Shown here piece after piece: positions 52,457 through 61,864 of a DNA stretch of 64,000 nt; the first letter of the stretch is position 1, and each line of letters opens with the position of its first letter. Where the stretch lies: NCBI RefSeq assembly GCF_900182555.1, contig NZ_FXTH01000010.1:1-64000 (forward strand), in the 5' to 3' direction. The notes under the pieces are model-generated. The model was not told the DNA's origin. It ran no database searches and worked only from the letters and a program-made list of their open reading frames with translations. The DNA comes from Fodinibius sediminis. Lineage in GTDB: Bacteria; Bacteroidota; Rhodothermia; Balneolales; Balneolaceae. A program made the translations under genes and the position numbers.

Positions 52457-52891
52457 TCACTGATCCGCTATCAGCCGCTGGATGGCATACACTCCCAGCA
52501 CGTAGCTGTGCTTGCCAAAGCCGGTGATGATACCATCTGCAATGCGGCCGGTCAGCGTCTGCTCACGAAATTCCTCGCGCGCATGAATATTGGACAAATG
52601 CACCTCCACGATGGGTATTTCCAGCAGGTCCAGGGCATCTCGTATAGCCACGGAGGTGTGAGAATACCCTCCAAAGTTTGCAATGAGCCCATCAACATCA
52701 CTTTTCAGGAGCGACTGAATAGCTTCGACCAGTTCTCCCTCCAGGTTGCTTTGAAAAAAGATAAGTTCATCATCAGGAAATGTTTCGGTCAGCAGCTGCT
52801 CGATATCTTCAAGCGTTTCAGCACCGTAATGCTCAGGGTCGCGGGTGCCCAGCATGTTGAGATTGGGTCCATTCAATATGGATAGTTTCAT
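52457..52891 (-). CDS. aroQ: 3-dehydroquinate dehydratase, type II
   Basis: 144 aa. Third step of the shikimate pathway. N-G-P-N-L-N-M-L-G-T-R-D-P at residues 7-19, catalytic Tyr in E-H-Y-G, A-N-F-G-G-Y-S-H-T-S-V-A near residue 70 and E-V-H-L-S-N-I-H-A-R-E near 95. The ATG overlaps the HIT gene stop by 4 bases, so translation is coupled. Confidence 0.97.
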   Translation of the reverse strand: MKLSILNGPNLNMLGTRDPEHYGAETLEDIEQLLTETFPDDELIFFQSNLEGELVEAIQSLLKSDVDGLIANFGGYSHTSVAIRDALDLLEIPIVEVHLSNIHAREEFREQTLTGRIADGIITGFGKHSYVLGVYAIQRLIADQ

Positions 52892-53286
52892 AGCTGCACC
52901 TCTCTGCTTATCAGGCTGGCCAGTTCTTTCATCCGGTCATCACTCACGCTTACATTATGCCCGAGTGCCATTACCTGATGCGTTTCATAAAGGGGAACCA
53001 GGTGAACATGCGCGTGGGGTACTTCCAGTCCCTGCACAATAACACCGGTGCGAAGCGGTTCCAAGGAGGTATCGATAGCGCGGGCAATCGTCCGGGCAAA
53101 GCCCATAGTGCTATGCATCAAGGCATCCGGCAAATCAAAAAAATAATCCACCTCCTGTTTGGGTACTACCAGCGTATGTCCCTCTGCGATGGGGTTTACA
53201 TCCAGAAATGCCATATGATCTTCCGTCTCCGCCACCTTGTGACATGGTATTTCGCCTTCAATGATTTTGGTGAATATCGTAGCCAT
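52888..53286 (-). CDS. HIT-family nucleotide hydrolase
   Basis: 132 aa. I-F-T-K-I-I-E-G-E-I-P at the N-terminus and the histidine triad in H-A-H-V-H-L-V-P near residue 103, as in Hint-type proteins that hydrolyse nucleoside phosphoramidates. Cytosolic. Upstream partner of aroQ (4-base overlap). Confidence 0.95.
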   Translation of the reverse strand: MATIFTKIIEGEIPCHKVAETEDHMAFLDVNPIAEGHTLVVPKQEVDYFFDLPDALMHSTMGFARTIARAIDTSLEPLRTGVIVQGLEVPHAHVHLVPLYETHQVMALGHNVSVSDDRMKELASLISREVQL

Positions 53287-53396
53287 ACTGTCAATGGTTA
53301 TTTGTTATTCTTATGGTTATCGGAAGCTGGCAATACCATGGCTCATTGTCAAACCAATTGGCTATTTTCTTGCAGCTCCAAATGAAGAGTCAAACC

Positions 53397-54332
53397 TTAT
53401 GCCTTGCAATATGTTCGTTTTCTTTGGTTCCAGCCAATAGTCTCCTCTTCCCGGCCCCAATCCAGGTACCCCAATACTTCCGACAATGCCAAAAAGACGG
53501 CTCCCTGTTCAATGGACGGGGCAAACAGCCGCCGGGCCAGCTCCATCAAACTCATCGGTTGCTTCGCCAGCAGCTGGTGAATATGAGCATAGCGCTTTTC
53601 CTGTTCCTGCAGGTGATGTTCTGCCACCTCCCTGATATGGTGAATGATCTCCCCATGGCCCGGCAGCACTTGTCCCTCCCGTTCAGCAATCCAACGGAGG
53701 GATGCCCGGTACTGCAATAAACTTTTATTCCGCTGACGCGTATCCGGGTCAAAATTTATGAGCGCATTGGTACTGATATTGTCAAGCAACAAGTCTCCAC
53801 CGAACATTACGCCTTCCCGCGTATCAAAGAGGAGATGTCCGGGAGCGTGTCCCGGCACTTTTTTCACCTCAACCGATATTCTGCCGCTCTCCAGCAGGTC
53901 TCCTTCCCGCACCCATTCCGGTTCAATGGGCTGCTGATATTGCTGCAGCCATTCCAGCTGATCCAGCATCTGTTGAACCAGCTCTTCCGGGACATCCTGG
54001 CTTTGGAAGTAGTCCCGAAACAGATCCCGGTCGTCATTCCCTGCAAAGTTTGACCGTTCCTTGGGATGTCCGTATATCACTGCTCCCGACCGGTCGGCCA
54101 ACAAAGCGGCCTGCCCGAAATGATCAGGATGTCCGTGGGTAAGCCAGATTTCATCCAGATCCCCCAACTGCAATCCCTGTTCCCCCAGGTGGGCTTTCAG
54201 CCGTTCCAGCGATTCTTCAGCATAATAGCCACAATCCACGAGTACAATCTTGTCATCCACAATGAGATAACAAAACACATCCCCCACCGCAAAGGGCGTG
54301 GGAATACGCAGGGGAAATATGTGCTGCGACAT
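53397..54332 (-). CDS. Metallo-beta-lactamase-fold hydrolase
   Basis: About 311 aa from the ATG at 54332; the open frame starts at a TTG six codons earlier. Metal motif L-T-H-G-H-P-D-H-F-G near residue 70, later D-C-G, G-H-A-P-G-H and a G-D-L-L aspartate. The C-terminal part (L-L-A-K-Q-P-M-S-L-M-E-L-A) looks like the small helical domain of the LACTB2-like group. Probable zinc hydrolase of unknown substrate. 110 bases before the HIT gene. Confidence 0.9.
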   Translation of the reverse strand: MSQHIFPLRIPTPFAVGDVFCYLIVDDKIVLVDCGYYAEESLERLKAHLGEQGLQLGDLDEIWLTHGHPDHFGQAALLADRSGAVIYGHPKERSNFAGNDDRDLFRDYFQSQDVPEELVQQMLDQLEWLQQYQQPIEPEWVREGDLLESGRISVEVKKVPGHAPGHLLFDTREGVMFGGDLLLDNISTNALINFDPDTRQRNKSLLQYRASLRWIAEREGQVLPGHGEIIHHIREVAEHHLQEQEKRYAHIHQLLAKQPMSLMELARRLFAPSIEQGAVFLALSEVLGYLDWGREEETIGWNQRKRTYCKA

Positions 54333-54524
54333 CAACAGAGACGGTTTCAAATCAAAAAAATAAATTAAATTGGAAATAAGGTTGAAAGTTAGCGATTTTT
54401 AGACGCAATTGAAGTTTCCAACTGTGCCTGTACGGGCTGCAGTACGGCAAACAAAATTTTTCCTGATTTTTGGTTGAAATTCAACCGATGAAAGCCGTAT
54501 ATTTGGAATCTGTTTTGAGACCGA

Positions 54525-54597
54525 GAGTCGGTAGCTCAGATGGTAGAGCAACGGCCTTTTAAGCCGTGGGTCGAGGGTTCGATCCCCTCCCGACTCA
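54525..54597 (+). tRNA. tRNA-Lys (UUU)
   Basis: 73 nt cloverleaf: acceptor GAGTCGG pairs with CCGACTC, D-loop AGCTCAGATGGTAGAGC, anticodon stem ACGGC/GCCGT with loop CTTTTAA giving anticodon TTT, T-arm GGGTTCGATCCCC. Discriminator A; CCA is not encoded. A terminator follows 20 bases later. Confidence 0.97.
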
Positions 54598-54617
54598 CTT
54601 TCTAGACACTCTCTCTT

Positions 54618-54653
54618 AAGCCTCTGACGGTTGATAGCCTCAGGGGCTTTTTT
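54618..54653 (+). terminator. Rho-independent terminator after tRNA-Lys
   Basis: AAGCCTCTGA and TCAGGGGCTT form a 10-base stem with one wobble, followed by a T run. Confidence 0.88.
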
Positions 54654-54826
54654 CTGATCACTCTTTTTCATGCTTTTTTATTACGATTCTTTCAGATATT
54701 AAATGCATCGCAATTCCATCACGCTATTCGTATACTGACCTATGGAATTACGATCCCTTCATTTCACGTTGAAAGGGATACCTACTTTATTTGAATCTTT
54801 TGCTATCTATTATTTAACCCAAGTTT

Positions 54827-56809
54827 ATGGCCGAGAACAAGAGAAAATCATCGGACAGTAACAATCCCAAAAATAGGAAAGGTAATAAAAGGCCGGGCGG
54901 TAAATTTCAATACAGTTTCTATTGGATCATTATTGCCACGCTTCTTGCTTTTTGGCTCTTCAGCTCCCAGGATGGTGGACTCTTTGGTGGCCCACCTACC
55001 ATTGATTACAGCACTTTCCGTGAACAAATCCAGGCTGGCAATGTCCAGAAGGTAACGGTGCGCGGTGACAAAATTGAAGGCCAGCTCAATCAGAAGGCAA
55101 CACTCAAGGCCTCTGAAAACGATACCACGCAATACAGCCATTTCTCAACCTATCTGCCTTCCTTTGGCGATGAGAAGCTGATGGACATGCTCGAAGCCAA
55201 CAATGTAAAGGTACAAACACTGCCGCAGAGCAATTACAACTGGTGGACCATCTTAATCTGGGGCATCCCCCTGATCTTCCTCATCATCATAGGCATCCAG
55301 TTTTTTCGTCAGATGCGTATGCAGGGGCAGAATATGTTCAAGATTGGGCAAAGCAAGGCCAAGCTGCAAGACGCTGAAAAAGTCAATACCACCTTTGATG
55401 ATGTGGCCGGACTCAGTGGCGCCAAAACCGAGCTGCAAGAAATCATCAGTTTCCTCAAGAATCCCAATAAGTTTGATTCCCTCGGCGGTGAAATTCCCAG
55501 GGGTTTGTTGATGGTGGGTCCACCCGGAACCGGGAAAACGCTCCTGGCACGGGCCGTAGCCGGAGAAGCAAAGGTTCCCTACTTTACCATTACCGGCTCT
55601 GACTTTATGGAAATGTTCGTAGGTGTGGGGGCCAAGCGCGTGCGGGATATGTTCAACAAGGCCAAGGAAAAAGCTCCCAGCATTATTTTCATTGACGAAA
55701 TTGACTCTATTGGCCGCAAGCGGGGAGCCGGCTTGGGTGGTGGCCATGACGAGCGGGAACAAACGCTCAATCAGCTGCTGGCCGAACTGGATGGATTTGA
55801 ACCCAATGAAGGCGTTGTGGTGATGGCCGCCACCAACCGTCCGGATATCCTGGACAAAGCCCTGCTCCGACCCGGTCGATTTGACAGGCAGATTACGGTA
55901 CACCTGCCAACCCAGGAACACCGCAAGGAGATTTTAAAAATCCATGCCAAGAACAAAAAACTTTCCGAGGACATTGACCTCAGTGAGATTGCCCGGTCAA
56001 CCCCCGGTTTCAGCGGAGCAGACCTTCAGAACCTGCTTAACGAGGCCGCTCTCATCGCTGCCCGGCATAAGCGCAAGGCTGTAGAGCAGCAGGATGTCGA
56101 CCAGGCCCGCGACAAGGTGATGATGGGGCTCAAGCGGGAAGGGATTCGTCTTTCTGATCACGAGAAAAAACTATTGGCATATCATGAAGCGGGGCATGCT
56201 ATTGTAGCGGCCGCCCTGCCCGACACCGACCCCATACACAAAGTCACCGTCATTCCGCGCGGCAAGGCCATGGGCGTCACGATGCAGCTTCCCGAGAAAG
56301 AAAAGCTGCTCTACGAAAAGAAATATATGCTCGATCGCATGGCTGTTATGATGGGGGGGCGTGCGGCAGAAAACCTCATCTTCGACACGGCCACCAGCGG
56401 AGCTGAGAACGATCTCAAGCAGATTACAAAGCTGGCCCGCAAGATGGTACTGGACTGGGGCATGAGTGACAAGTTTAACAATATTGCCTTCGGAGGTCAG
56501 CGCGAACAGGTATTCCTGGGCGAGCAGATGGGCAGCCAGCAGGAGTACAGCGACAGCACGGCCCGGGAGATCGACCAGGAAGTACAACAGATCCTGAAAA
56601 CGGCCTATGACCGTGCCCTCGAGGCTATCAATAAACACCGTGATGTGTTAGACAAGTTGGCCGACGAGCTTCTGGAGAAAGAGGAAGTGTCCGGCAAAAT
56701 TGTTATGGCCTGGATGAATGGAGATATGGATGCTCAAGAAGAACCGGAGAAAAAAGAGGAACAGCTGACCGATTCCAGCAACACCGGGTCCGAGCAAGAG
56801 GAAGAGTAG
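54827..56809 (+). CDS. ftsH: ATP-dependent zinc metalloprotease FtsH
   Basis: 660 aa. Two membrane segments (residues about 31-47 and 138-155) flank a small periplasmic domain. AAA module: Walker A G-P-P-G-T-G-K-T near residue 230, Walker B I-I-F-I-D-E-I-D near 285, SRH region. Zinc protease motif H-E-A-G-H at 453-457. C-terminal tail rich in Glu. Degrades membrane proteins and short-lived regulators at the inner membrane. The basic N-terminus before TM1 is about 30 residues. Starts 174 bases after the tRNA terminator. Confidence 0.98.
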   Translation: MAENKRKSSDSNNPKNRKGNKRPGGKFQYSFYWIIIATLLAFWLFSSQDGGLFGGPPTIDYSTFREQIQAGNVQKVTVRGDKIEGQLNQKATLKASENDTTQYSHFSTYLPSFGDEKLMDMLEANNVKVQTLPQSNYNWWTILIWGIPLIFLIIIGIQFFRQMRMQGQNMFKIGQSKAKLQDAEKVNTTFDDVAGLSGAKTELQEIISFLKNPNKFDSLGGEIPRGLLMVGPPGTGKTLLARAVAGEAKVPYFTITGSDFMEMFVGVGAKRVRDMFNKAKEKAPSIIFIDEIDSIGRKRGAGLGGGHDEREQTLNQLLAELDGFEPNEGVVVMAATNRPDILDKALLRPGRFDRQITVHLPTQEHRKEILKIHAKNKKLSEDIDLSEIARSTPGFSGADLQNLLNEAALIAARHKRKAVEQQDVDQARDKVMMGLKREGIRLSDHEKKLLAYHEAGHAIVAAALPDTDPIHKVTVIPRGKAMGVTMQLPEKEKLLYEKKYMLDRMAVMMGGRAAENLIFDTATSGAENDLKQITKLARKMVLDWGMSDKFNNIAFGGQREQVFLGEQMGSQQEYSDSTAREIDQEVQQILKTAYDRALEAINKHRDVLDKLADELLEKEEVSGKIVMAWMNGDMDAQEEPEKKEEQLTDSSNTGSEQEEE

Positions 56810-56953
56810 CAGTCAGAGTCAGACCGGCATGAGAAGCGATGCTCATCATCATACGGAAGACTGCGAGCTGGAACAGCCTGCTGCTTCCTGTATACAGCTG
56901 GTTTCATAATCCCGGAATTTTGAGCACTCGGAATCCTCTTAGTCGAACATCTT

Positions 56954-57415
56954 ATGTTTAAAGAGTTCAAAGCCTTTGCTGTACGTGGTAACGTCATCGA
57001 TATGGCCGTCGGAATAATTATCGGGGCGGCTTTCACGACGGTGGTACAATCACTGGTCAACGACTTGTTGATGCCGCCCCTCAGTCTGCTCACCAGTGAA
57101 GTTGATTTTAGTAATCTGTTCCTGGTGCTCAGGGAAGGAAGCAGCCCGGGTCCCTATACCTCCCTCCAGATGGCAGAAGAAGCCGGAGCTACCATCCTTC
57201 GGATAGGAACTTTTATCAACGCCATAACGAATTTTGGACTCGTTGCCATTGCCGTATTTCTGATGATACGCTATATCAACAAACTGAAAGATCCGAAACA
57301 AACCCCGGAACCGGTTTCTCCCACTATCAAGAAATGCCGTTACTGCTACTCTGATATACCTATCCAGGCAACACGATGTCCCCATTGCACCTCCAAATTT
57401 GATTTAGAGAACTAA
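56954..57415 (+). CDS. mscL: Large-conductance mechanosensitive channel with zinc-ribbon tail
   Basis: 153 aa. M-F-K-E-F-K-A-F-A-V-R-G-N-V-I-D-M-A-V-G-I-I-I-G-A-A-F plus a second membrane helix (F-G-L-V-A-I-A-V-F-L-M-I-R) are the MscL core, forming a pentameric osmotic valve. Residues 126-153 replace the usual helical bundle end by a zinc ribbon with Cys128, Cys131, Cys142 and Cys145 (C-R-Y-C...C-P-H-C). The channel function is confident; the role of the ribbon is unclear. The SemiSWEET gene starts 7 bases later. Confidence 0.95.
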   Translation: MFKEFKAFAVRGNVIDMAVGIIIGAAFTTVVQSLVNDLLMPPLSLLTSEVDFSNLFLVLREGSSPGPYTSLQMAEEAGATILRIGTFINAITNFGLVAIAVFLMIRYINKLKDPKQTPEPVSPTIKKCRYCYSDIPIQATRCPHCTSKFDLEN

Positions 57416-57421
57416 CTACTC

Positions 57422-57688
57422 ATGTCTATGACCATGATCCTGGGATTGGTGGCCGGTATGCTCACCACCATTGCCTTCATACCGCAAGTTGTCAAAACCT
57501 GGAAAACGAAATCTGCTGATGATCTGTCTCTTGGGATGTATGTGGCATTTTGCCTTGGGGTCTCACTCTGGCTCATCTATGGATTCATCGTTTCGGATCT
57601 TCCCATCATTGCCGCCAACCTGGTTACCTTATCTTTGGCCATAACCCTTCTTTATTTTAAGCTGACCTACAATAACAAAACCCGGTAG
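57422..57688 (+). CDS. SemiSWEET-like transporter
   Basis: 88 aa, three membrane segments with the PQ-loop motif F-I-P-Q-V-V-K-T-W-K-T-K-S near residue 20 and L-S-L-G-M-Y. SemiSWEETs dimerise to move sugars such as sucrose down a gradient; substrates here are not known. Starts 7 bases after mscL. Confidence 0.9.
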   Translation: MSMTMILGLVAGMLTTIAFIPQVVKTWKTKSADDLSLGMYVAFCLGVSLWLIYGFIVSDLPIIAANLVTLSLAITLLYFKLTYNNKTR

Positions 57689-57825
57689 CTCCACCTGGCG
57701 GCAAATGAGACCTTATACCGCGGGTCAGCAGGTACCGCCTTCATCAAAGGTGAGGGGCGTGCCATGATTGGTCAATGATTTTTCTATATTCCGGTCACAT
57801 TTGACAAGAGTATCACCCCTTGGCT

Positions 57826-58581
57826 ATGAGTACTTCCACTTTTACATTCGGGGATCATTTCCGAAGCATTCTCGCTATCAGTCTTTTTTTCCTGATCCTG
57901 CTGTTCTTCACTCCCCTTATCCTTTTGCTTCTGCTGCTCACCCTTGGCAGGGCCTCCAATTTTATTGTTGAACACGTCGCCCCCCTGATGATGCAGCCTG
58001 TCTTGTGGACCAGTGGTATCCATTTCGACGTACAGCACCATGACGGCCCAATTACCTGTCCGGCTGTTTTCATCATCAACCACAGCTCGACCCTTGATGT
58101 ACTGACACTCTTAGCCCTGGGCCTGCCCAGGATCCGATTCGTTGCCAAATGGGAGTTCCAGTATAACCCCCTTTTCTTCCTCCTCGGACGTCTGACGGGG
58201 CAGATTTTCATCCAGCGGAGGCAGTCTGATAAAGCGATAAAGCAGCTGAAAAAAACCTACGGGCGCATCAAGCGCAACCAGCTATCGGTCATGATGGCCC
58301 CTGAAGGCTCCCGCAAGCACCCGGGCATTATCGGTCCCTTCAAGAAGGGCCCCTTCCGTATGGCCCTGGATCTCGGATATCCCATTGTTCCCATCTATTT
58401 TGAAGGGAGCCGGGAATTGAGCAAGGGCGGAAGCCTCATCACAAAATCCGGGACCGTCACAGCCCATATCCACGAAGCGATAGACGTGTCGAACTGGACC
58501 CTGGAGAACCTCGACGGTCATATCACAGAGATACGCAGCCGCTACCTGGAATGGGCCGGGGTCGGGGAAGATGTCGCCTGA
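57826..58581 (+). CDS. plsC: 1-acyl-sn-glycerol-3-phosphate acyltransferase
   Basis: About 251 aa from the ATG at 57826; an earlier TTG is less likely. N-terminal hydrophobic hairpin (I-L-A-I-S-L-F-F-L-I-L-L-F-F-T-P-L-I-L-L-L-L), then the catalytic N-H-S-S-T-L-D (H-x4-D) and the glycerol-phosphate site A-P-E-G-S-R, followed by P-I-V-P-I-Y-F-E-G-S-R. Makes phosphatidic acid at the membrane. Family assignment is confident, the exact acceptor is not. Last plus-strand gene before the A/T-rich locus. Confidence 0.85.
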   Translation: MSTSTFTFGDHFRSILAISLFFLILLFFTPLILLLLLLTLGRASNFIVEHVAPLMMQPVLWTSGIHFDVQHHDGPITCPAVFIINHSSTLDVLTLLALGLPRIRFVAKWEFQYNPLFFLLGRLTGQIFIQRRQSDKAIKQLKKTYGRIKRNQLSVMMAPEGSRKHPGIIGPFKKGPFRMALDLGYPIVPIYFEGSRELSKGGSLITKSGTVTAHIHEAIDVSNWTLENLDGHITEIRSRYLEWAGVGEDVA

Positions 58582-58681
58582 CCCTGCTACGACCGGTTTT
58601 TCCTCATCCCGAGCTTGTGTAACCTGCAAGCAAGTAGATAACAGCTAAACCTGTGTGAACTCTAAAACGGGTGAGGTTATA

Positions 58682-59830
58682 TTATTCCATATCATGCTCG
58701 GAAGGGATGTGACCAAGGACCTTATCTATGAACTGATAGGCTTCTCGGCGCACCTCTGTCGGAAAATCGTGCCCTGCATCAGGATATCGAACCTGAAGGT
58801 TGTCTTCAGCATCCAAAAATTTATATACGCTGCGTGATTTTAAAATTCCTTTTCGTACTCCATTAACATCAAAGTTGTTATCATTGGCAGGAGAATTCGA
58901 AAAAAAGGAACGTGGAGCTATGGCCGCTATAATTTCATGAAAGTCAAAAGGGATTATATCATCATCCATATTAAATTTATCACGTATTAAAGGCATATAT
59001 ACATCTTGTGCCCAGGGACCAAGCCGCCCCCCATATTTTTCAACTGCCGCCTTGCCAATGTCATAGTATCCAAGTTGTGTCCATCCGCTGCTGGAAACAA
59101 CGACCTTTAAGCGAGGATCGAAAGCAGCAACAAACATGGCATTATGTCCTCCCAACGAGTGCCCGATGACCCCAATTTTCTGAGGATCGACATCTTCTCT
59201 TTCCCTGAGCAGATCTACACTGCGCATATGATTGAAAATTCCCTTCATTGTCCCTGACTTATACCGGTCTTCATCAAATTTATAATCTTTTAACTCTCCG
59301 AATCCGGGATAATCCGGTGCAATGACAATATATCCCCGTTCGGCCAATTCCTTTGCATAGCCTCTGTTGGCAAGCCCTTGTCCATCAACAATATCTTTTC
59401 CTATTTCTCCTGTCGGATGAAGGGCAAGCATTGCCGGCAGTTTCCCAGATACACCGCTGCGATGCGGGATATACAAATAGGCGGATATCCGTTCATCTTT
59501 TGCAACCGTAAAACTGATCGTAAGTCGGTTATACCTATCTGTCTTTAACGTATCAAAAGCCTGTATATTCAAGGGAGGCAGATCAATTCGTTGTGGTAAT
59601 GCCCCCATTACTTCTTCCATTCCCTTTATGATATTCCATCTCTGGTTCTCCCATTCAGCGATTGATGAAATATGTTTTGGGGCATTGTCTATTGAACTTT
59701 CAATAACAAAAGCATGGTTATCGGACTGTGCATGCATTTTTCCCGGCCAGATGTTTAAAAAGCACATAGCAAAGAAAAAGAACAAAACAAGTCGCTTGCC
59801 AACTGGAAACCTATTATCCCTGAATTCCAT
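58682..59830 (-). CDS. Secreted alpha/beta hydrolase (esterase/dienelactone-hydrolase type)
   Basis: About 382 aa. The start is set at 59830 because GGAGG lies 4-5 bases before this ATG and a signal peptide follows at once (V-G-K-R-L-V-L-F-F-F-F-A-M-C-F-L, cleaved after H-A-Q). Catalytic Ser in G-V-I-G-H-S-L-G-G-H-N near mature-frame residue 225, His in Y-P-D-A-G-H-D-F near 354; strand motif I-A-P-D-Y-P-G-F-G-E. Likely removes acyl or acetyl groups from a glycan imported by the SusCD pair just upstream (transcription order susC, susD, hydrolase). Substrate unknown. Confidence 0.85.
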   Translation of the reverse strand: MEFRDNRFPVGKRLVLFFFFAMCFLNIWPGKMHAQSDNHAFVIESSIDNAPKHISSIAEWENQRWNIIKGMEEVMGALPQRIDLPPLNIQAFDTLKTDRYNRLTISFTVAKDERISAYLYIPHRSGVSGKLPAMLALHPTGEIGKDIVDGQGLANRGYAKELAERGYIVIAPDYPGFGELKDYKFDEDRYKSGTMKGIFNHMRSVDLLREREDVDPQKIGVIGHSLGGHNAMFVAAFDPRLKVVVSSSGWTQLGYYDIGKAAVEKYGGRLGPWAQDVYMPLIRDKFNMDDDIIPFDFHEIIAAIAPRSFFSNSPANDNNFDVNGVRKGILKSRSVYKFLDAEDNLQVRYPDAGHDFPTEVRREAYQFIDKVLGHIPSEHDME

Positions 59831-60053
59831 AATCCTCCGAACCCTTATTTTAACCATTAAAATAACCGTAATGGAATATATCAAAAACATTGAAACACAT
59901 CTCATAAGCCACCACGATCCATTTTAAAACCATGACATAATCCTATCGGGTGCTCCTCCTGTACAATAAGCTGCCAAAATCCGAAGATGGAAGAAAGGTC
60001 ACAGTGAATACGATAGATATAAGACTATATTTTTTTCCTACAGCAGCATAGAA

Positions 60054-61832
60054 TTATTTTTCAATCGTATCTTCAATCGTATCAAGTGGTTCACTGTTAT
60101 TTTGATAACCTTCGTAACCATAGTTTTGATTGATTGTACCCTGGGTGTTTGCTGTAATTATGTTTTGAGGAATTGGCCAGTAAATGTTATATGGCTCAAT
60201 TGTAACAGATTGACTACTCCACCAAGTGCCGGGCGGTTGATTATACAAATCATTTACCCTCATTACTCTATCATACCACCAGCTTTTTTGTCCAATAGTT
60301 TCTAGTTCATAGCCATTAGTATTTAATCTGGCCATTATATTTGATACCCTAACCATCTCTGTATGGCGGGGTTCTTCCATATATAATTCACGTGCCCGCT
60401 CATCAAAAATATAGTCTATTGTTACATCAGCCCCTGTAATGGAGGGAGCATTAGCACGTAATCTAACCACATTAATATCAGCAGCGGATTGAGCTAATTG
60501 CTCATTCCAGTAATATGCTTCAGCTCTTATTAAATAAGTTTCTGCAAGACGAAATAGATACCAATCTCCATTTCCTCCTCCCCACGTGCTTTCCTCCTGA
60601 CTTGTAGGATTATATGTTTTGTAGTGAGGCCATGAATACCATCTTAATGTAGTGTCGCTTGGAGTCGACCACCGTTGCTCGATACGCTCGCCAAAGTTAG
60701 GAGAATCAGCCACATTATAACGAATTTCTCTCATTTCAATCCAATTTATATCTGATCTCCTAAGGTCTGGCGTAGTTTCCCAGGAGTAAGTTTCATCTCC
60801 CCATATTCCATATTGAAAGTATTTATTCGATACCGTAATCCCTTGACCCCTCATAACTGTATCCATAAGGGCTGAAGGGTATTCAATGCCCCTTTGGCCA
60901 TCTATATCTTTCACATCCCACCAATGAGGATTAAAGTTTGCAGCCAAAGATCGATATCTCCGAGCTTCCTCCGGGGCTTCGGCTCTATCCACCAACCCCA
61001 GGATAGTCTCGGTATTTTGACCATTATAAATATTTTCATGTCTAAAAAGATCCCAGATCACATTACGTGTTGGATCATCTGACCAACTTCCAAATCTATT
61101 AGTCATTAAAGCAAAGGGACCCTCAATTACGTTTGTAGCAGCTTCAATTGCTTTATCAAATTCCGTATTTGCCAAATAAATTTTTGCCAACAGATGCCAG
61201 CCGGCATATTTCGTAGGGACTCTGGGAGGCGCTGACTCAGGCATCCACTCCACGGCCCATTCTAAATCTCTTTGAATCTTATCTAAGATTGCCCATCTGG
61301 AGTGAGTTACAAAATCAATTTTAGCCCCTTTCAATTCCTCACCAATCCACGGTACATCCCCATAGGAATGGATTAATCTATAATACAAATATGCACGATG
61401 CCAAAATGCTTCCGCAAGAAGCCGATTACGTATAGATTGATCTTGCCATGCAACCTCATCAATGCGAGAGATTAGCACGTTCGGATCTTTCAAATACTCA
61501 TAGATATCACCAAACATATCATCCACCGGGTATCGCTCTGGCGTGCCAGTAGGAGTAAGAAAAGAGAAATCAGGTCCATACCCTCCTACCGCTAAATCAG
61601 ATGAAACATATTCAGCCGTCGACCAGCTAAAAAAACCATAATGCTCATCTTTGAGATTTTTTCTCATCGTTACAAGTAACGATTCAAACCCCTCTTCATC
61701 TACATAAACATTTTCTGGTGTAAATGTTGAAAGCGGTTCAGGTGCGAGCCAATTATCGGTACACGAGTTAAAAAACTGACTCAAAAACATTAACCCGCAT
61801 ATAAGACAGACTTTTATATTTATAACTTTCAT
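60054..61832 (-). CDS. SusD/RagB-family outer-membrane lipoprotein
   Basis: 592 aa. Lipobox F-F-N-S-C (Cys24) followed by T-D-N-W-L-A-P-E-P-L-S. TPR-like helices, A-E-A-F-W-H-R-A-Y-L-Y-Y-R-L, G-W-H-L-L-A-K-I-Y-L-A-N and the C-terminal E-T-Y-L-I-R-A-E-A-Y and L-Y-M-E-E-P-R-H-T-E are SusD hallmarks. It is the glycan-binding partner of the SusC upstream (32 bases). A/T-rich relative to the rest of the window. Confidence 0.95.
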   Translation of the reverse strand: MKVINIKVCLICGLMFLSQFFNSCTDNWLAPEPLSTFTPENVYVDEEGFESLLVTMRKNLKDEHYGFFSWSTAEYVSSDLAVGGYGPDFSFLTPTGTPERYPVDDMFGDIYEYLKDPNVLISRIDEVAWQDQSIRNRLLAEAFWHRAYLYYRLIHSYGDVPWIGEELKGAKIDFVTHSRWAILDKIQRDLEWAVEWMPESAPPRVPTKYAGWHLLAKIYLANTEFDKAIEAATNVIEGPFALMTNRFGSWSDDPTRNVIWDLFRHENIYNGQNTETILGLVDRAEAPEEARRYRSLAANFNPHWWDVKDIDGQRGIEYPSALMDTVMRGQGITVSNKYFQYGIWGDETYSWETTPDLRRSDINWIEMREIRYNVADSPNFGERIEQRWSTPSDTTLRWYSWPHYKTYNPTSQEESTWGGGNGDWYLFRLAETYLIRAEAYYWNEQLAQSAADINVVRLRANAPSITGADVTIDYIFDERARELYMEEPRHTEMVRVSNIMARLNTNGYELETIGQKSWWYDRVMRVNDLYNQPPGTWWSSQSVTIEPYNIYWPIPQNIITANTQGTINQNYGYEGYQNNSEPLDTIEDTIEK

Positions 61833-61864
61833 ATCTTATTGTTATTTATAAATTTAGCAGTCAT

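Noticed and set aside
54399-54671. Minus-strand 90-codon frame
   Set aside because: It is antisense to tRNA-Lys; the R-T-L-D-P-R-L-like stretch is the well-known artefact of translating tRNA genes backwards.
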